A stretch of DNA of 27,542 nucleotides from Sedimenticola sp. (GCA_030619405.1 JAUXBK010000005.1:1-27542), one strand, 5' to 3'; numbered from the stretch's first letter, positions 8,414 to 18,013 are shown. Notes: generated by a model from the sequence alone, not told the origin. Translations and numbers: made by a program.

Positions 8414-10486
8414 TCAAAAGGCGTAGTTGAGCTTGGCCCGGAACAAGCGGCCATCCTGTTCGATGGCATCCTGTGTATGTTCCTCGGAGGCCGGGTCATG
8501 GTATTTCTTGTCAAACAGGTTGTAGACACTGAATGAGAGGTCGAGACCCGGGTACAGCTGGGGTGCAAACAGGGTCAGATTGGTGACCGAAAAATCACTG
8601 GTGTCCCCACCCGACAAGGTATCCCGTTTTCCCGTGTACAGCACTTCCAGGCCTGCATAGACTCTCTTTTTGATGAGCGGCGCGATCAGGCTCAACTTGG
8701 CCAGGTGATTGGGTGAGTTGGACAGACTATCCTTGGTATCCTGGTTTTCTGTATGCTGATAGCTGTAGCTGACACGACCGCTCACCTCGTTGGACTATTT
8801 TTTTCCCTCCAGTTCGAGTTCGAGCCCGTAGGCATCGACGTCACCGGTGTTATCGAGATACAGGCAGCCGGGCTGGTCGTTGCCTTCGCAGTCGCTGTCG
8901 GTGGGGTCGAAGTTCAGCTCGATGAGGTCCTCGATCTTGTACTTGTAGAGATTGACCACCCCGCGGAACTGCCGGTTGAACTGTTGCTCCAGAACCAGTT
9001 CCAAGGTCTTTATGGTCTCAGAGTCCAGATCTTCGGCAGGACGCTGGGTCCAGTAGCCGTCGTGATAGTAGAGCTCATAGGCCGATGGTGCCTTGAAGGT
9101 GCTGCCGTAGAGCAGCTTCACCGTGGTCTTCTCCCAGGGGTTGTAGATGACGGCCAGACGCGGGTTGAGTGTGCTCCCGGAGACGTCATAGTCGTCGTAG
9201 CGCAGGCCGAAATTGAGGATGAGATCGTCCCGAAGCTGGAATTCGTCCTGCAGGTAGATGCCCCAGTCGGTGGTATTCTGATGGTCGTCGAGATAGACCT
9301 CCTCGTCGTGGTTTTCCTGATTCTGGTCGTCGTTGTAGCGTATCTCCACGCCCGTCGTAAACCGATGCCGCTGCCACAGCCGCCGGGTGAGCTGAAGCTC
9401 GCCATTCCACCAGTTTCCATCCAGTTTGTCTTTGTTGGTCACCAGGTAGGGTGGGTCTTCCTCCTCCTCCGCCCAGTCGTAGACGTAGTCGCCTTTGTAG
9501 TTATAGTGTGCGCGGCTCACCCGGGCCAGCAATCCGGTCCCGTTGCTGTATTCGTGCTCATATTTCAGATTGAAATAGTAATAGCTGTCGTTGGTGTGGT
9601 TGTTGTTGTTATTATTGAAGACGGTGTCCCAGGCGGCCGTAGGAACGTCCTTCTTGTAATCCCCGTAAATCGCCTCGAAGGTGAGGTCTTTGAAAGAGAG
9701 GCTGGCGAACAGCTGTTTGATGGTCTGCCCGTCCCCGTCTTCGGCAACGCCGTTGTTGGTGGCCGGATCATCGAATTCGGGGTAGTAGAGCCGGTTGTCT
9801 CCATCGCTGTCCAGGTAGCTGCCGGAGAGCAGCAGCTCCAGGCCGTTTTCCATGCGGTTGCCATAGCTGAAGCGCCCTTCATAGGTATCGTGACTCCCCG
9901 CTGCCGCGGCCACCTCGGCGCCGGAGAGGTCACGGCCCCGCTTGGTGATCACGTTGATCACCCCGAAGATGGCGCTGGTGCCATAGATGGATGAACTCGG
10001 TCCCCGAACCACCTCCACCCGATCGATCAGGTCGACATCGACTGGAAACTCACCACCGACCGCGGCGCTGTAATAGACATTGTCATTGAGCGGGGTGCCA
10101 TTCAACAGCAGCAGGCGGCTGTTGTAGTCGCCGGGCCGACCGAACCCCCGCACACCGATGTAATCGTAGTTGCGGTCATAGGTGTTCGAGAACCCCCGGA
10201 GGCTGTTGAGGATGTCAGCCAGGGTGCGATGACCGAATTTTCTGATCTCATCCGCGGTGACGACGCTCACCGAGGCGGGGGCCTCGGTTACCTTCTGCTC
10301 ATACTTGGAGGCGGCATATACCGAGGGGATCTCATCGAACAGCATTTCCTCGTCATCCAGCCCATCATCGTTCAGTATTTCTTCGTCCTGGTTTTCGCTG
10401 GCCCAAACCGGCGCGCAAAGGAGGAGTGTGGCGAATCCAGCCACTAACATCGTTGTCAATGAAGCGTATTTCATACGTCTCTTCAT
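8414..10486 (-). pseudogene. TonB-dependent outer-membrane receptor with an in-frame amber stop
   Basis: The gene encodes a signal peptide (MKYASLTTMLVAGFATLLL... to VWASE), an acidic N-terminal stretch, a plug domain (APASVSVVTADEIRKFG, VRGFGRPGDYNSRLLLLNG, VEVVRGPSSSIYGTSAIFGV) and a long beta-barrel. At codon 564 (8797-8795) a TAG interrupts, and the same frame continues with SNEVSGRVSYSYQHTEN to the barrel's final strand KLNYAF. The context (EGKK-stop-SNEVSGRVSY) suggests a TGG tryptophan mutated to TAG. Without readthrough the product lacks the last 127 residues and probably cannot insert. The substrate is unknown, and no cobalamin riboswitch is visible upstream. The ATG at 10486 is preferred over the longer 10735 start because the signal peptide follows directly. 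Confidence 0.88.
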
Positions 10487-10877
10487 TTTTCTCACCAGCG
10501 AACGAATTTGCACAATCCCATCGCAGGCGCGAGCCTCGGTGAGCAGCTGGAACCAGGGGGATAACCTGCAGAAAATCCGGATCCACGCATTAGATCGAAG
10601 ACTGACAGACTTAGATTCCGTTAGATTGAGCGGCCGGTCAGTAGGATTCTTTACTGATTGGATTGGGAGCCGGAATCTCCAAGGGTTGCCACATGCCTTT
10701 GACGCCGGCATCGCAACATGCCGTGGCCGTCCCATCCCATGGAGCCGGCCGCACCAGGGTGTTGGCGTAGGCCGATGCGGTTAAGGAACTGGCCCTAAAT
10801 GCCGATATACTCCGGGTGATGTTGAGCTATCGTGTTCATGTGCATCATCTTCTGCTCTTTGGTTGCAAAATAGCTTA
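10487..10877. other. Intergenic gap upstream of the TonB receptor gene
   Basis: About 390 bases without a convincing gene on either strand. The bases closest to 10486 should carry the receptor promoter, but I see no strong -35/-10 pair, no Fur-like palindrome and no riboswitch core. The GC-rich part near 10700-10790 reads like decayed coding sequence in no consistent frame. The gap ends at the TTA target duplication of the TIR element. Confidence 0.4.
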
Positions 10878-11036
10878 GGGCTCGCGAAATAATAAGTCCC
10901 TGAATTTGGGGCATCGAGACGCCCGTCTGGCAAGGCGCGGAAACGCAGGAATATTCTTTATCTTTCAAGTTTTCGCAACGCTGCCAGGCGGGATAGATCG
11001 GCGTCCCAAAACAGGGAGTTATTGTTTCGCGAGCCC
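10878..11036. mobile_element. 159-bp terminal-inverted-repeat element (MITE-like) abutting the HD-GYP gene
   Basis: The left end starts GGGCTCGCGAAATAATAAG and the right end, read in reverse, starts GGGCTCGCGAAACAATAAC. Imperfect complementarity continues for about 65 bases on each side, through a shared GG-x-GAAAC region, so most of the element is one long imperfect palindrome. It is flanked by TTA on both sides (10875-10877 and 11037-11039), a possible 3-bp target duplication. It encodes nothing convincing. The right arm shares 25 identical bases with the carA-carB spacer. The family is unknown to me. Confidence 0.7.
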
Positions 11037-11038
11037 TT

Positions 11039-12445
11039 ATGAACAAAATGAAAGACAAATCTCAAACGCCAGACACTCTCAGGCAGGTTGAAAAAATTCA
11101 GGTTGCAGCATATCAAGTGAAGATGGGTATGTTTGTCTGTGACCTGGACCGGCCATGGGAGGAGACACCTTTCCTGTTTCAAGGTTTTATGGTCGATCAT
11201 ATTGAACAGATTGAACAACTGCAGGAGCTTTGCGATTTCGTCTGGGTCGACAAGACAACGATAAGGCATAGTTTGACGACGAAATTTACCCAAGCAGACA
11301 GGACTACAATTGAAATAAAAAAAGTTTCACATCATGATGCAGACGATGAGAAACAACTAGATACAGTTCAGGTAATTCCAAAAGAAACAGGCGTTATAAC
11401 TATTATAAAGACGATTGCGAAAGGGACTGCATCTATACAAAAAACCAAAACCTTCAATAAAAAGATCACGAACAATAGCAGCTCTGTAGAGTCGCTGAGA
11501 AAAGACTTGAAAACTGCTGAAGTCACATTCAATCTCACGAAGAAACTGGTCAAATCGATCATCGCCGACATCAGAATCGGCGGTAGCATCGATACTCCCG
11601 CAGCAAAAGAGGCGATAGCCGCCTGCGTCGACAATATCATACACCGCGAGGATGCTATGTTGTTATTGACGAAACTGAGAACTAGAGACGAGTATACGTC
11701 AGAGCACAGCCTCAATGTGGCCATACTTTCGATCGCCTTGGGGCGTAGTATCGGGATGAATCGTCAGCAGCTCAATGAAGTCGGTCTTGCCGGCCTTCTG
11801 CACGACATGGGAAAGATATTGACTCCGAGTGAAGTACTGAATAAACCAGGTCGCCTGACCGACGAAGAGATGGAGATCATGAAACAGCACCCGGCGGATG
11901 GACGGGATATCCTGCTCTCCAGTCATGACATTCTCGACGAGGCCATAAACGTTGCCTACAGCCATCACGAACGCCTGAACGGTAGCGGTTACCCGAGAGG
12001 TGTGGATAGAAAAGAGCTTTCGTCCTGCACAAAAATTGTCACCATAGCTGATGTGTACGACGCTATAACAGGCGACCGGGTATACAGTGACGGTCGAACT
12101 GCTGCAGAGGCGATCGCAATCCTGCATGCTGGCCGTGATACCATCTTTGACTTGAAACTGATAGACCAATTTATCCAGAATATCGGGATCTATCCGGTAG
12201 GAACGGTGGTTGAGATGCACAACGGGGAAGTGGGGATAGTGGTAAAATCTAATTTAGAGTACAGGTTACGCCCCGTCATCAAGCTCATTCTGGACCAGGA
12301 CAAAGCGCCTCGAAAGAATCGCTTTGTGGACCTCGCCAAAACGGATGAGGATCCAAATGGTATGCCATACACTATCAAGTGCTCACACTCACCGCGTGTA
12401 TTCGGTATCGACGCTAGATCACATATTATGTCGACTTTATTATGA
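11039..12445 (+). CDS. HD-GYP domain c-di-GMP phosphodiesterase with N-terminal DUF3391
   Basis: The 468-residue protein opens with a DUF3391 domain (EKIQVAAYQVKMGMFVCDLD, then CDFVWVD) and has an HD-GYP domain at about 210-390. Catalytic signatures are LLHDMGK (HD) and HHERLNGSGYP (GYP), with TIADVYDAIT downstream, so hydrolysis of c-di-GMP to pGpG/GMP is likely. The bases GAACAAAATG place a second Met at 11048. The ATG at 11039 is partly formed by the TTA flank of the TIR element, and neither start has a clear ribosome site, so the insertion may have replaced the native leader. AT content is higher than in the neighbours around 11300-11500. Confidence 0.9.
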   Translation: MNKMKDKSQTPDTLRQVEKIQVAAYQVKMGMFVCDLDRPWEETPFLFQGFMVDHIEQIEQLQELCDFVWVDKTTIRHSLTTKFTQADRTTIEIKKVSHHDADDEKQLDTVQVIPKETGVITIIKTIAKGTASIQKTKTFNKKITNNSSSVESLRKDLKTAEVTFNLTKKLVKSIIADIRIGGSIDTPAAKEAIAACVDNIIHREDAMLLLTKLRTRDEYTSEHSLNVAILSIALGRSIGMNRQQLNEVGLAGLLHDMGKILTPSEVLNKPGRLTDEEMEIMKQHPADGRDILLSSHDILDEAINVAYSHHERLNGSGYPRGVDRKELSSCTKIVTIADVYDAITGDRVYSDGRTAAEAIAILHAGRDTIFDLKLIDQFIQNIGIYPVGTVVEMHNGEVGIVVKSNLEYRLRPVIKLILDQDKAPRKNRFVDLAKTDEDPNGMPYTIKCSHSPRVFGIDARSHIMSTLL

Positions 12446-12447
12446 TC

Positions 12448-12479
12448 AGGAACCTCAGCAGTGCCGCTGACCTGTTCCT
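12448..12479. terminator. Hairpin between convergent HD-GYP and CHASE2 genes
   Basis: A two-part stem (AGGAAC with GTTCCT outside, TCAGC with GCTGA inside, loop AGTGCC) lies just after the HD-GYP stop in the 99-base convergent gap. Neither side has a good T-run, so it is at best a weak or factor-assisted terminator, or a transcript-end stabiliser. Confidence 0.35.
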
Positions 12480-12544
12480 ACCAAAAACCCTGTCCGGGGA
12501 CTGCCCATGGCGAATTAACTCAGAGCGCAAGCGAGCATTATCCC

Positions 12545-15421
12545 TTACGAGCATCCCTTGTCAGCAAGCTTCCCATGCAATCCTTTGATACCTCCATTGA
12601 AGATGGATTTGCGGACCATTGCGGCAAACTCGCGAGGAGGCAGCGGGCGGGAGAGGTAAAAACCCTGGCCCAGGTCACAGTTCTGCTTTGACAGTAAGGT
12701 CAATTGTTCTGCCGTTTCCACCCCTTCTGCAACAACCTTCAGGCCAAGCCCATGCGCCATGGATATAATCGACAGGGTGATGAATGCATCGTTCTGGAAA
12801 GCGGTAATGTCGCGTACGAATGATTTGTCGATCTTGAGGCAGTCGGCCGGGAGATGTTTCAGATAGGCGAAGGTGCTGTAGCCTGTACCGAAATCATCCA
12901 CCGCTATATGGCCACCCATAGCCTTGAATTCCCGGAGCACCTTGGTTGTCAACTCGATATTTTTCATTATTGAGCTTTCAGTAATCTCCAGTTCAATCAG
13001 TTCTGGATCGATCTGATATTTTTCCAGCGACTGTTTCATCTGAATCAGAATGTTCGGCGCGTCGAACTGGATTGGTGATAGATTGACGGCTATTCTCAGT
13101 GGTGCCATCCCTTCATCCTGCCACTGGCGTAACTGACGGCAACTGCTGTCAAACACCCACTTTCCGATTGGGTGTATCAGACCGGACTCTTCTGCCAGTG
13201 ATATGAAATGGGAGGAAGGGATCATCTCTCCATTGAGATGGCAACAACGCAGCAAGGCCTCAGCAGCAACGATGTTGCCAGTTTTCAGATCAATCTGAGG
13301 CTGATAATACAGTTCCAGTTCCCCTCGCTCCAGTGCGTGATGCAGTCTGTGTTCAAGATCGCTACGTTGCTGAATCAGTTGGCGAATCTCATCCGAAGCG
13401 AAGCGGAAATTGCCCGGAACATTCTGTTTCTGAGTGTTAAGCGCTGCACAGGCGCTTTTCAACAATAATTCCGGGGTCCTGCCATCCTGTGGATAGAGGC
13501 TGATTCCGATAGTAACGGTAACGTTGATCTCCCTGTTTTCGATCTCAAAGGGTAAAGCCAGCTGTTCCAGCAACTGGCGAGCAATATTGGCGACGGAGCG
13601 TCCGCTGGAGAGATCTTCCAGTATCAAAACGAATTCATCACTGCTGTTTCTGGCCAGAAGGTCGCTGCCACGTATACTTTTTTTCAGGCGGGTGGCGACG
13701 GCCTGCAGCAACTGGTCACCAACCTGGTGGCCCAGGCCATCGTTGACCCGCCGAAACCGGTCCAGATTAATGATCAGCACCGCCACATTGCAGACCGCTC
13801 TCTTTGCACGTGCGATTATCCTGTTCAGCTGGGTGGCGAGCAACGCACGGTTAGGCAGGCCAGTCAGGGCATCCAGATATGATGAAGCGGCATTGGCTTT
13901 GCCTGTCATCTGTTCCCGTGAGTCCTCGTAGAGAGTGACGATCTGCCCCAAACGGCGACCCCACCGGTCGCGGAGAGGCGTGCTTCTTATCCACACCGGG
14001 CGATGTTCCCCGGAATGGCTTGTCACCTCGCCCTTGCAGGGAACCGTAATATGTCGATTTCCATCCAGCACGGCGGTCATGGCTCCGCCGTTTTCATCAT
14101 CACTGACGCTAAGGATCTCCTGCAGTGAATGTCCCTGTATCTGGCCAATGGAATAGCCGATCAACCCTTCTGCTGCGGAATTCAGGTACTCTATGATGCC
14201 TTCCCTGTCAATAACGAGAATACTATCGCTGAGTGTACTCAGAGATGCCTCGGCCTTCTGCTTTTCTGTCGACGCCTGCTGAACCACCTGCTTCAATCGG
14301 GTCCACATCCCGACTGGATAGACGAGACCAATAAGCAAAAGTGCCGAAGCAGGTGCGAACCAATACCGAAAGAACTCCATCATGAAGGTGCTGAGCAGCA
14401 GAGGGGGCAGCAACAATCCGAGCCAGGCCAGCAGGGTCCAGCGGGTGGCGAGATGGAGAGAAAGAAACAGTGAGGAGAGTACCAGGAGAAGCGTAATCAC
14501 CCTGTTCCATCCCAGGTCAAGGGGCCGAATGGCATTTCCGCGAAGCAGTGTGTCCAGGATATTGGCGTTGAACTCGACGCCATTCATCGGCTGGTGGCCG
14601 GTCGTAGGGGTTGGCAGAAGATTTCCAAAGCCGGCCGCGGTGACGCCTATCAAGACCCATTTGTTGGCAAATTCTGCCACATTGACCCGCCCCTTAAGCA
14701 CATCAATATAAGAGAATTGATTGAAGTGGCCGGGTGGTCCCGCAAACGGAATCAGAACTCGGTGGTCCCTTACCCAGAGACCGTTTGACGCCACTTCCGT
14801 TCCTTTCCGGCGCTGACCCGGAAGTGCGCCATCAATGACCTCATCCAGCTGCAACATGGCCAGTGGGAATGCGGGCCAGCGCGCTACGCCCAATCCTGCT
14901 TTGAGGAAGACGCTGCGGGCAATGCCGTCTGAGTCCAGTTCCCCATCCACATGCCCCACCCCGGCGGCTGCTTGTTCAAAAACTGGTAAGGGATGAACTG
15001 CTACCAAACCTTCAAAGGGCGCCTTTGTTTCTGGAAAAAGAGGTAGTATGACTCGGCCACTGTCGCGAATAGCCTCTGCCAGGGCGAGATCGCCTGCGGG
15101 ATCGAACTTGTCCGGCTGGGAAAGGATCAAGTCCAGTCCAATGGCTCTGCTGCCAGCCGCTGTCAGTCTCGCAATCAGCTCCCGGTGAGTACGCCGCGGC
15201 CAGGGGAAACGGCCAAGGGCTTCAATGCTCTGTTCGTCTATGGCCACGATGCGTATGTCCGAGGGCGGGGGACGGGACCACAGGCCGGCATGTAGGTCAT
15301 ATATGACCTGGTCCCAACGCTGGAGCATTGGAGAATCCGTCAGCAACAGGGCCAAGGCACCTGCAAAGAGGAACAGAGCACCGGTTTTCAGGCGGCTGTA
15401 TGACGCAGTGGTGTGACTCAC
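12545..15421 (-). CDS. CHASE2-PAS-GGDEF(degenerate)-EAL membrane c-di-GMP phosphodiesterase
   Basis: A 958-residue inner-membrane sensor. After an N-terminal helix (about 12-28), a periplasmic CHASE2 domain runs to about 310 (IRIVAIDEQSIEALGRFPWPR, then KWVLIGVTAAGFGN). Three membrane helices (about 312-385), a PAS domain, a GGDEF domain and an EAL domain follow. The cyclase motif reads NSSDEF instead of GGDEF, so this half is probably inactive, while the RGSD inhibitory/binding site is kept and could sense c-di-GMP. The EAL domain has AEALLR, ELEITES, DDFGTGYS and DKSF, so hydrolysis is likely. The GTG start overlaps the upstream FecR gene stop by four bases (GTGA), implying translational coupling. 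Confidence 0.92.
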   Translation of the reverse strand: MSHTTASYSRLKTGALFLFAGALALLLTDSPMLQRWDQVIYDLHAGLWSRPPPSDIRIVAIDEQSIEALGRFPWPRRTHRELIARLTAAGSRAIGLDLILSQPDKFDPAGDLALAEAIRDSGRVILPLFPETKAPFEGLVAVHPLPVFEQAAAGVGHVDGELDSDGIARSVFLKAGLGVARWPAFPLAMLQLDEVIDGALPGQRRKGTEVASNGLWVRDHRVLIPFAGPPGHFNQFSYIDVLKGRVNVAEFANKWVLIGVTAAGFGNLLPTPTTGHQPMNGVEFNANILDTLLRGNAIRPLDLGWNRVITLLLVLSSLFLSLHLATRWTLLAWLGLLLPPLLLSTFMMEFFRYWFAPASALLLIGLVYPVGMWTRLKQVVQQASTEKQKAEASLSTLSDSILVIDREGIIEYLNSAAEGLIGYSIGQIQGHSLQEILSVSDDENGGAMTAVLDGNRHITVPCKGEVTSHSGEHRPVWIRSTPLRDRWGRRLGQIVTLYEDSREQMTGKANAASSYLDALTGLPNRALLATQLNRIIARAKRAVCNVAVLIINLDRFRRVNDGLGHQVGDQLLQAVATRLKKSIRGSDLLARNSSDEFVLILEDLSSGRSVANIARQLLEQLALPFEIENREINVTVTIGISLYPQDGRTPELLLKSACAALNTQKQNVPGNFRFASDEIRQLIQQRSDLEHRLHHALERGELELYYQPQIDLKTGNIVAAEALLRCCHLNGEMIPSSHFISLAEESGLIHPIGKWVFDSSCRQLRQWQDEGMAPLRIAVNLSPIQFDAPNILIQMKQSLEKYQIDPELIELEITESSIMKNIELTTKVLREFKAMGGHIAVDDFGTGYSTFAYLKHLPADCLKIDKSFVRDITAFQNDAFITLSIISMAHGLGLKVVAEGVETAEQLTLLSKQNCDLGQGFYLSRPLPPREFAAMVRKSIFNGGIKGLHGKLADKGCS

Positions 15422-17136
15422 AATAACAGTACTAAAACCATTATCAGTGGTACTGTCAGCACAACCCAGCTGATATCTTCTTTCGGGGGGGTAACCTCAA
15501 TACGCTGCGGTGCCCCGAATGGCCCTTCAATACCGTCTGCGGTGATACCCTTTACCCGCATATAGTATGTGCCTGGCTGTGGTTTTGGCAGCCGGTAGCG
15601 GGATTCATCGGTCTCTATGTCTGCGAGTGGATTCGAGAAATCAGGGTTTGTGGACACCTGAAAGCGATAATGCTGGCCCGGCTCCCCCGGGCGCCAATGA
15701 AATGTCACTCCCTGCTCGTCCAGGATAGGAGGTTCTGTACCTGGTGCTTTGGGTGTAATCGTAAACTGCTGGGGGGTGCCCGCAGGCCCGGCTTTTCCTT
15801 CCAGATCCAGAGCCGTGACGCGCCAGTAATAGATCCCTGGCTTCAGCTGCTGCTCGGGGGAGAACTGCTCTGATTCAAGATCAGGGCGATCCAGGAGCGG
15901 TTGGTCGAAACGGGTATTGGTTGCCAGTTGGAAATGGTAAGCGGATGTCTGCTCAGTGTGTGCCCACTTGAAGCTGGGTCCAGGGTCGGTAAGGGACGCA
16001 CCAGCCTCAGGTGTCACCTGAAAAGGCGGGGATGGGCGGGCATTGATCTCTATCGGAAGGATTGCGTCTATTCCCTCCAGACCCAGTTTATCGACGCCTC
16101 GAATCCGCAGCTGATATTTGCCATCGGGAATATTGGTGTCGATGACACTGATACTGGCTTTTCTAAAGAGTTCATCGAAATACAATAAATCGAGGTTTCC
16201 CCGGTGCGCAATCTGGACGCGGTAGCCTCCGGCCCCGTGCAAAGGTGGAAATCTGAATGCAAACGGGATCGTCTCGAACAAGGCCGGTACCCCAGTCAGA
16301 TCAGGTGGCGGCAGCAGTTTAACAGGCTGTGACGGTGGCTTTCCCGTTCTGGTGACAATACCAAACCCACCAGACAGCGTTCGGGTGATGGATTTACTGC
16401 TCACCTGAACGCTTCCTTTGGCCACTTCTACCCGTGATATGTCGCCGGAAGCGTCCGCCGAAACCCGAAAACCGGTCCCGCGTACCGCAGACAGTGCCGA
16501 AGGGGTGGTAATTTCAAAGCGCGTGCCCCGCTTTTTTCCCGGGTTGACCCGGTTCCGTGCACGGCCCCTCTTCATCTTGATCCGGGTGTCGGTTATATCG
16601 CCATCACCATAGGCCTGTAACTTCTGGAACTCCAGTTCACTTCCGGCAGTCAGCAACAGGCGCGAACCATCAGCAAACTCCAGCAACAGATTGCTGCCAG
16701 GGTGCGTGGCTAACCTGTCATGCTCTTTGAGCTGTTCTCCCAGCCGAGCTTTACGTTTGGCTAAACTTCTGCCGTCGGTTATCTCTGCCTCTCCCCGCAG
16801 CGCCAAAATTTTTGCTCCGGCCGGGTTTATCTTCGACCAGGCGGTTGGCATCCGCAGGCGGGTACCTGGTGGTATCCGTCGCGGCGTCGTGATCTGGTTG
16901 AGTTTCTGCAGTCGGCGCCAGAAGCGCATGCTCACCATATATTTTCTGGTGAGGTCCCACAGGTTGTCCCCTTCCTGCACGGTGTAGACCCATTCACCGG
17001 CCAAGGAGTTTGTCGGCCAAAGGGGCAGGAGAAGGTAAGTAGTGGCAAAAACTGCCAGCAGAAAATAGGCAGAGAAGCCGGATTTCGTCCTTTTGGTGTC
17101 CATGCGTAACATTTCTCTAAATCCAGACCTCGCCAT
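15418..17136 (-). CDS. LysM-FecR-FnIII-like envelope protein, partner of the CHASE2 sensor
   Basis: The 572 residues comprise a signal or anchor helix (FSAYFLLAVFATTYLLLPL, about 22-40), a LysM domain (YTVQEGDNLWDLTRKYM to PPGTRLRMP), a FecR-type domain (TPSALSAVRGTGFRV), and two or three Ig/FnIII-like modules with the recurring YRFQVSTNPDF / YHFQLATNTRF motif. A C-terminal membrane segment (WVVLTVPLIMVLVLLL) ends the protein. LysM suggests peptidoglycan binding. FecR-domain proteins next to CHASE2 sensors are a known genomic pairing, here reinforced by the four-base overlap. The substrate or signal is unknown. The start is uncertain: 17136, 17112 and 17103 are all in frame and none has an ideal ribosome site. 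Confidence 0.88.
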   Translation of the reverse strand: MARSGFREMLRMDTKRTKSGFSAYFLLAVFATTYLLLPLWPTNSLAGEWVYTVQEGDNLWDLTRKYMVSMRFWRRLQKLNQITTPRRIPPGTRLRMPTAWSKINPAGAKILALRGEAEITDGRSLAKRKARLGEQLKEHDRLATHPGSNLLLEFADGSRLLLTAGSELEFQKLQAYGDGDITDTRIKMKRGRARNRVNPGKKRGTRFEITTPSALSAVRGTGFRVSADASGDISRVEVAKGSVQVSSKSITRTLSGGFGIVTRTGKPPSQPVKLLPPPDLTGVPALFETIPFAFRFPPLHGAGGYRVQIAHRGNLDLLYFDELFRKASISVIDTNIPDGKYQLRIRGVDKLGLEGIDAILPIEINARPSPPFQVTPEAGASLTDPGPSFKWAHTEQTSAYHFQLATNTRFDQPLLDRPDLESEQFSPEQQLKPGIYYWRVTALDLEGKAGPAGTPQQFTITPKAPGTEPPILDEQGVTFHWRPGEPGQHYRFQVSTNPDFSNPLADIETDESRYRLPKPQPGTYYMRVKGITADGIEGPFGAPQRIEVTPPKEDISWVVLTVPLIMVLVLLL

Positions 17137-17162
17137 TTCCGTTCAAAATCGTCTCAATAAAT

Positions 17163-17242
17163 GGACAGGATTAACAGGATTTACAGGTTTATGTGATTCT
17201 GCAAATTCTGTTAATCCTGAACAATCCTGTAAATCCTGTCAT
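17163..17242. repeat. Inverted repeat with 9-bp periodic arms (ACAGGATT units)
   Basis: In the 252-base gap between moaB and the FecR gene, the left arm (17163-17190) has ACAGGATTA, ACAGGATTT, ACAGGTTTA. The right arm (about 17205-17242), read in reverse, has ACAGGATTT, ACAGGATTG, TTCAGGATT, AACAGAATT. The spacer is about 14 bases. This CAGGATTTACAGGATT type recurs between genes in many bacteria without an assigned function. The remaining bases to 17388 are AT-rich and probably contain the FecR-operon promoter. Confidence 0.75.
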
Positions 17243-17388
17243 TTTTTTGGTGCCGGCAACGGGCTGTACTCGTTGCAGAGTGTCCAATTTTCGTCCGAAA
17301 ATGTATTTTTTTATTAGAACTAAGTAAGTTATATATCCATGATCAAATCATGGTGTTGAGGTCTGCAAATATAAATTTGCCGGGTTCT

Positions 17389-17907
17389 TCAGGCCCGGTA
17401 CATCTGGGCGAAGTTGCAGGGCCGGGTACGGTGGTCAAGCTGCTGTTTCAGGATCTTGCCCCAGCCGGTCCGGCAGGCCCCGGAGGAGCCGGGCAGGCAA
17501 AAAACCAGGGTGTGGTTGGTAAGGCCCGCGATGGCCCGGGATTGGATCGCCGAGGCGCCGATCTCCTCCATGGAGACGGCCCGAAACAGCTCCCCGAACC
17601 CCTCGATAGGCTTGTCCAGCAGGGGTATCACCGCCTCCGGGGTGCTGTCGCGACCGGCTATCCCGGTGCCCCCGGTACTGATGATGACATCCACACCGGG
17701 ATCGGCGATCCAGCGGGAGAAAACGGCCCGCATCTGGTAGATGTCATCCTTTACGACCAGCTTCTCCACCACCTTGTGTCCACTCTCTTCCGCTCCCTCC
17801 CTGATCACCTTGCCCGACTTGTCGGTCTCTTCGGTACGGGTATCGGAAACGGTGAGTACCGCGATATTGAGCGGTATGAAACCGGAATCGTCATAGTGTC
17901 CTGTCAT
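17389..17907 (-). CDS. moaB: Molybdenum cofactor biosynthesis protein B
   Basis: MoaB/MogA-type cytoplasmic protein of molybdopterin synthesis, thought to adenylylate molybdopterin before molybdate insertion. Signatures are NIAVLTVSDTRTEETDKSG, the ligand-binding ISTGGTGIAGRDSTPEA and LVFCLPGSSGACRTGW near the end. At 172 residues it has the normal length. The ATG at 17907 has GGGAG seven bases upstream and fits the family N-terminus better than the 17934 alternative. No other moa gene is visible nearby, so it stands alone as it often does. Confidence 0.93.
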   Translation of the reverse strand: MTGHYDDSGFIPLNIAVLTVSDTRTEETDKSGKVIREGAEESGHKVVEKLVVKDDIYQMRAVFSRWIADPGVDVIISTGGTGIAGRDSTPEAVIPLLDKPIEGFGELFRAVSMEEIGASAIQSRAIAGLTNHTLVFCLPGSSGACRTGWGKILKQQLDHRTRPCNFAQMYRA

Positions 17908-18013
17908 TAAAGTTCTCCCAGTTTGATTTTTCACCTAGGTTTCAGTTCCAGCCCTGTATGAATCCCGAGCAACGATCGTTCGAACCTGGAATTTTACACC
18001 AAAAGGGGCACGG

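Noticed and set aside
8753..9994. Long plus-strand open frame (413 codons)
   Set aside because: It is antisense to the TonB receptor gene, whose plug and barrel motifs are clear. The plus-strand translation is a Val/Ile-rich shadow with no domain.
10487..10800. Cobalamin riboswitch upstream of the TonB receptor
   Set aside because: No GCCACTG box or the associated core is present.
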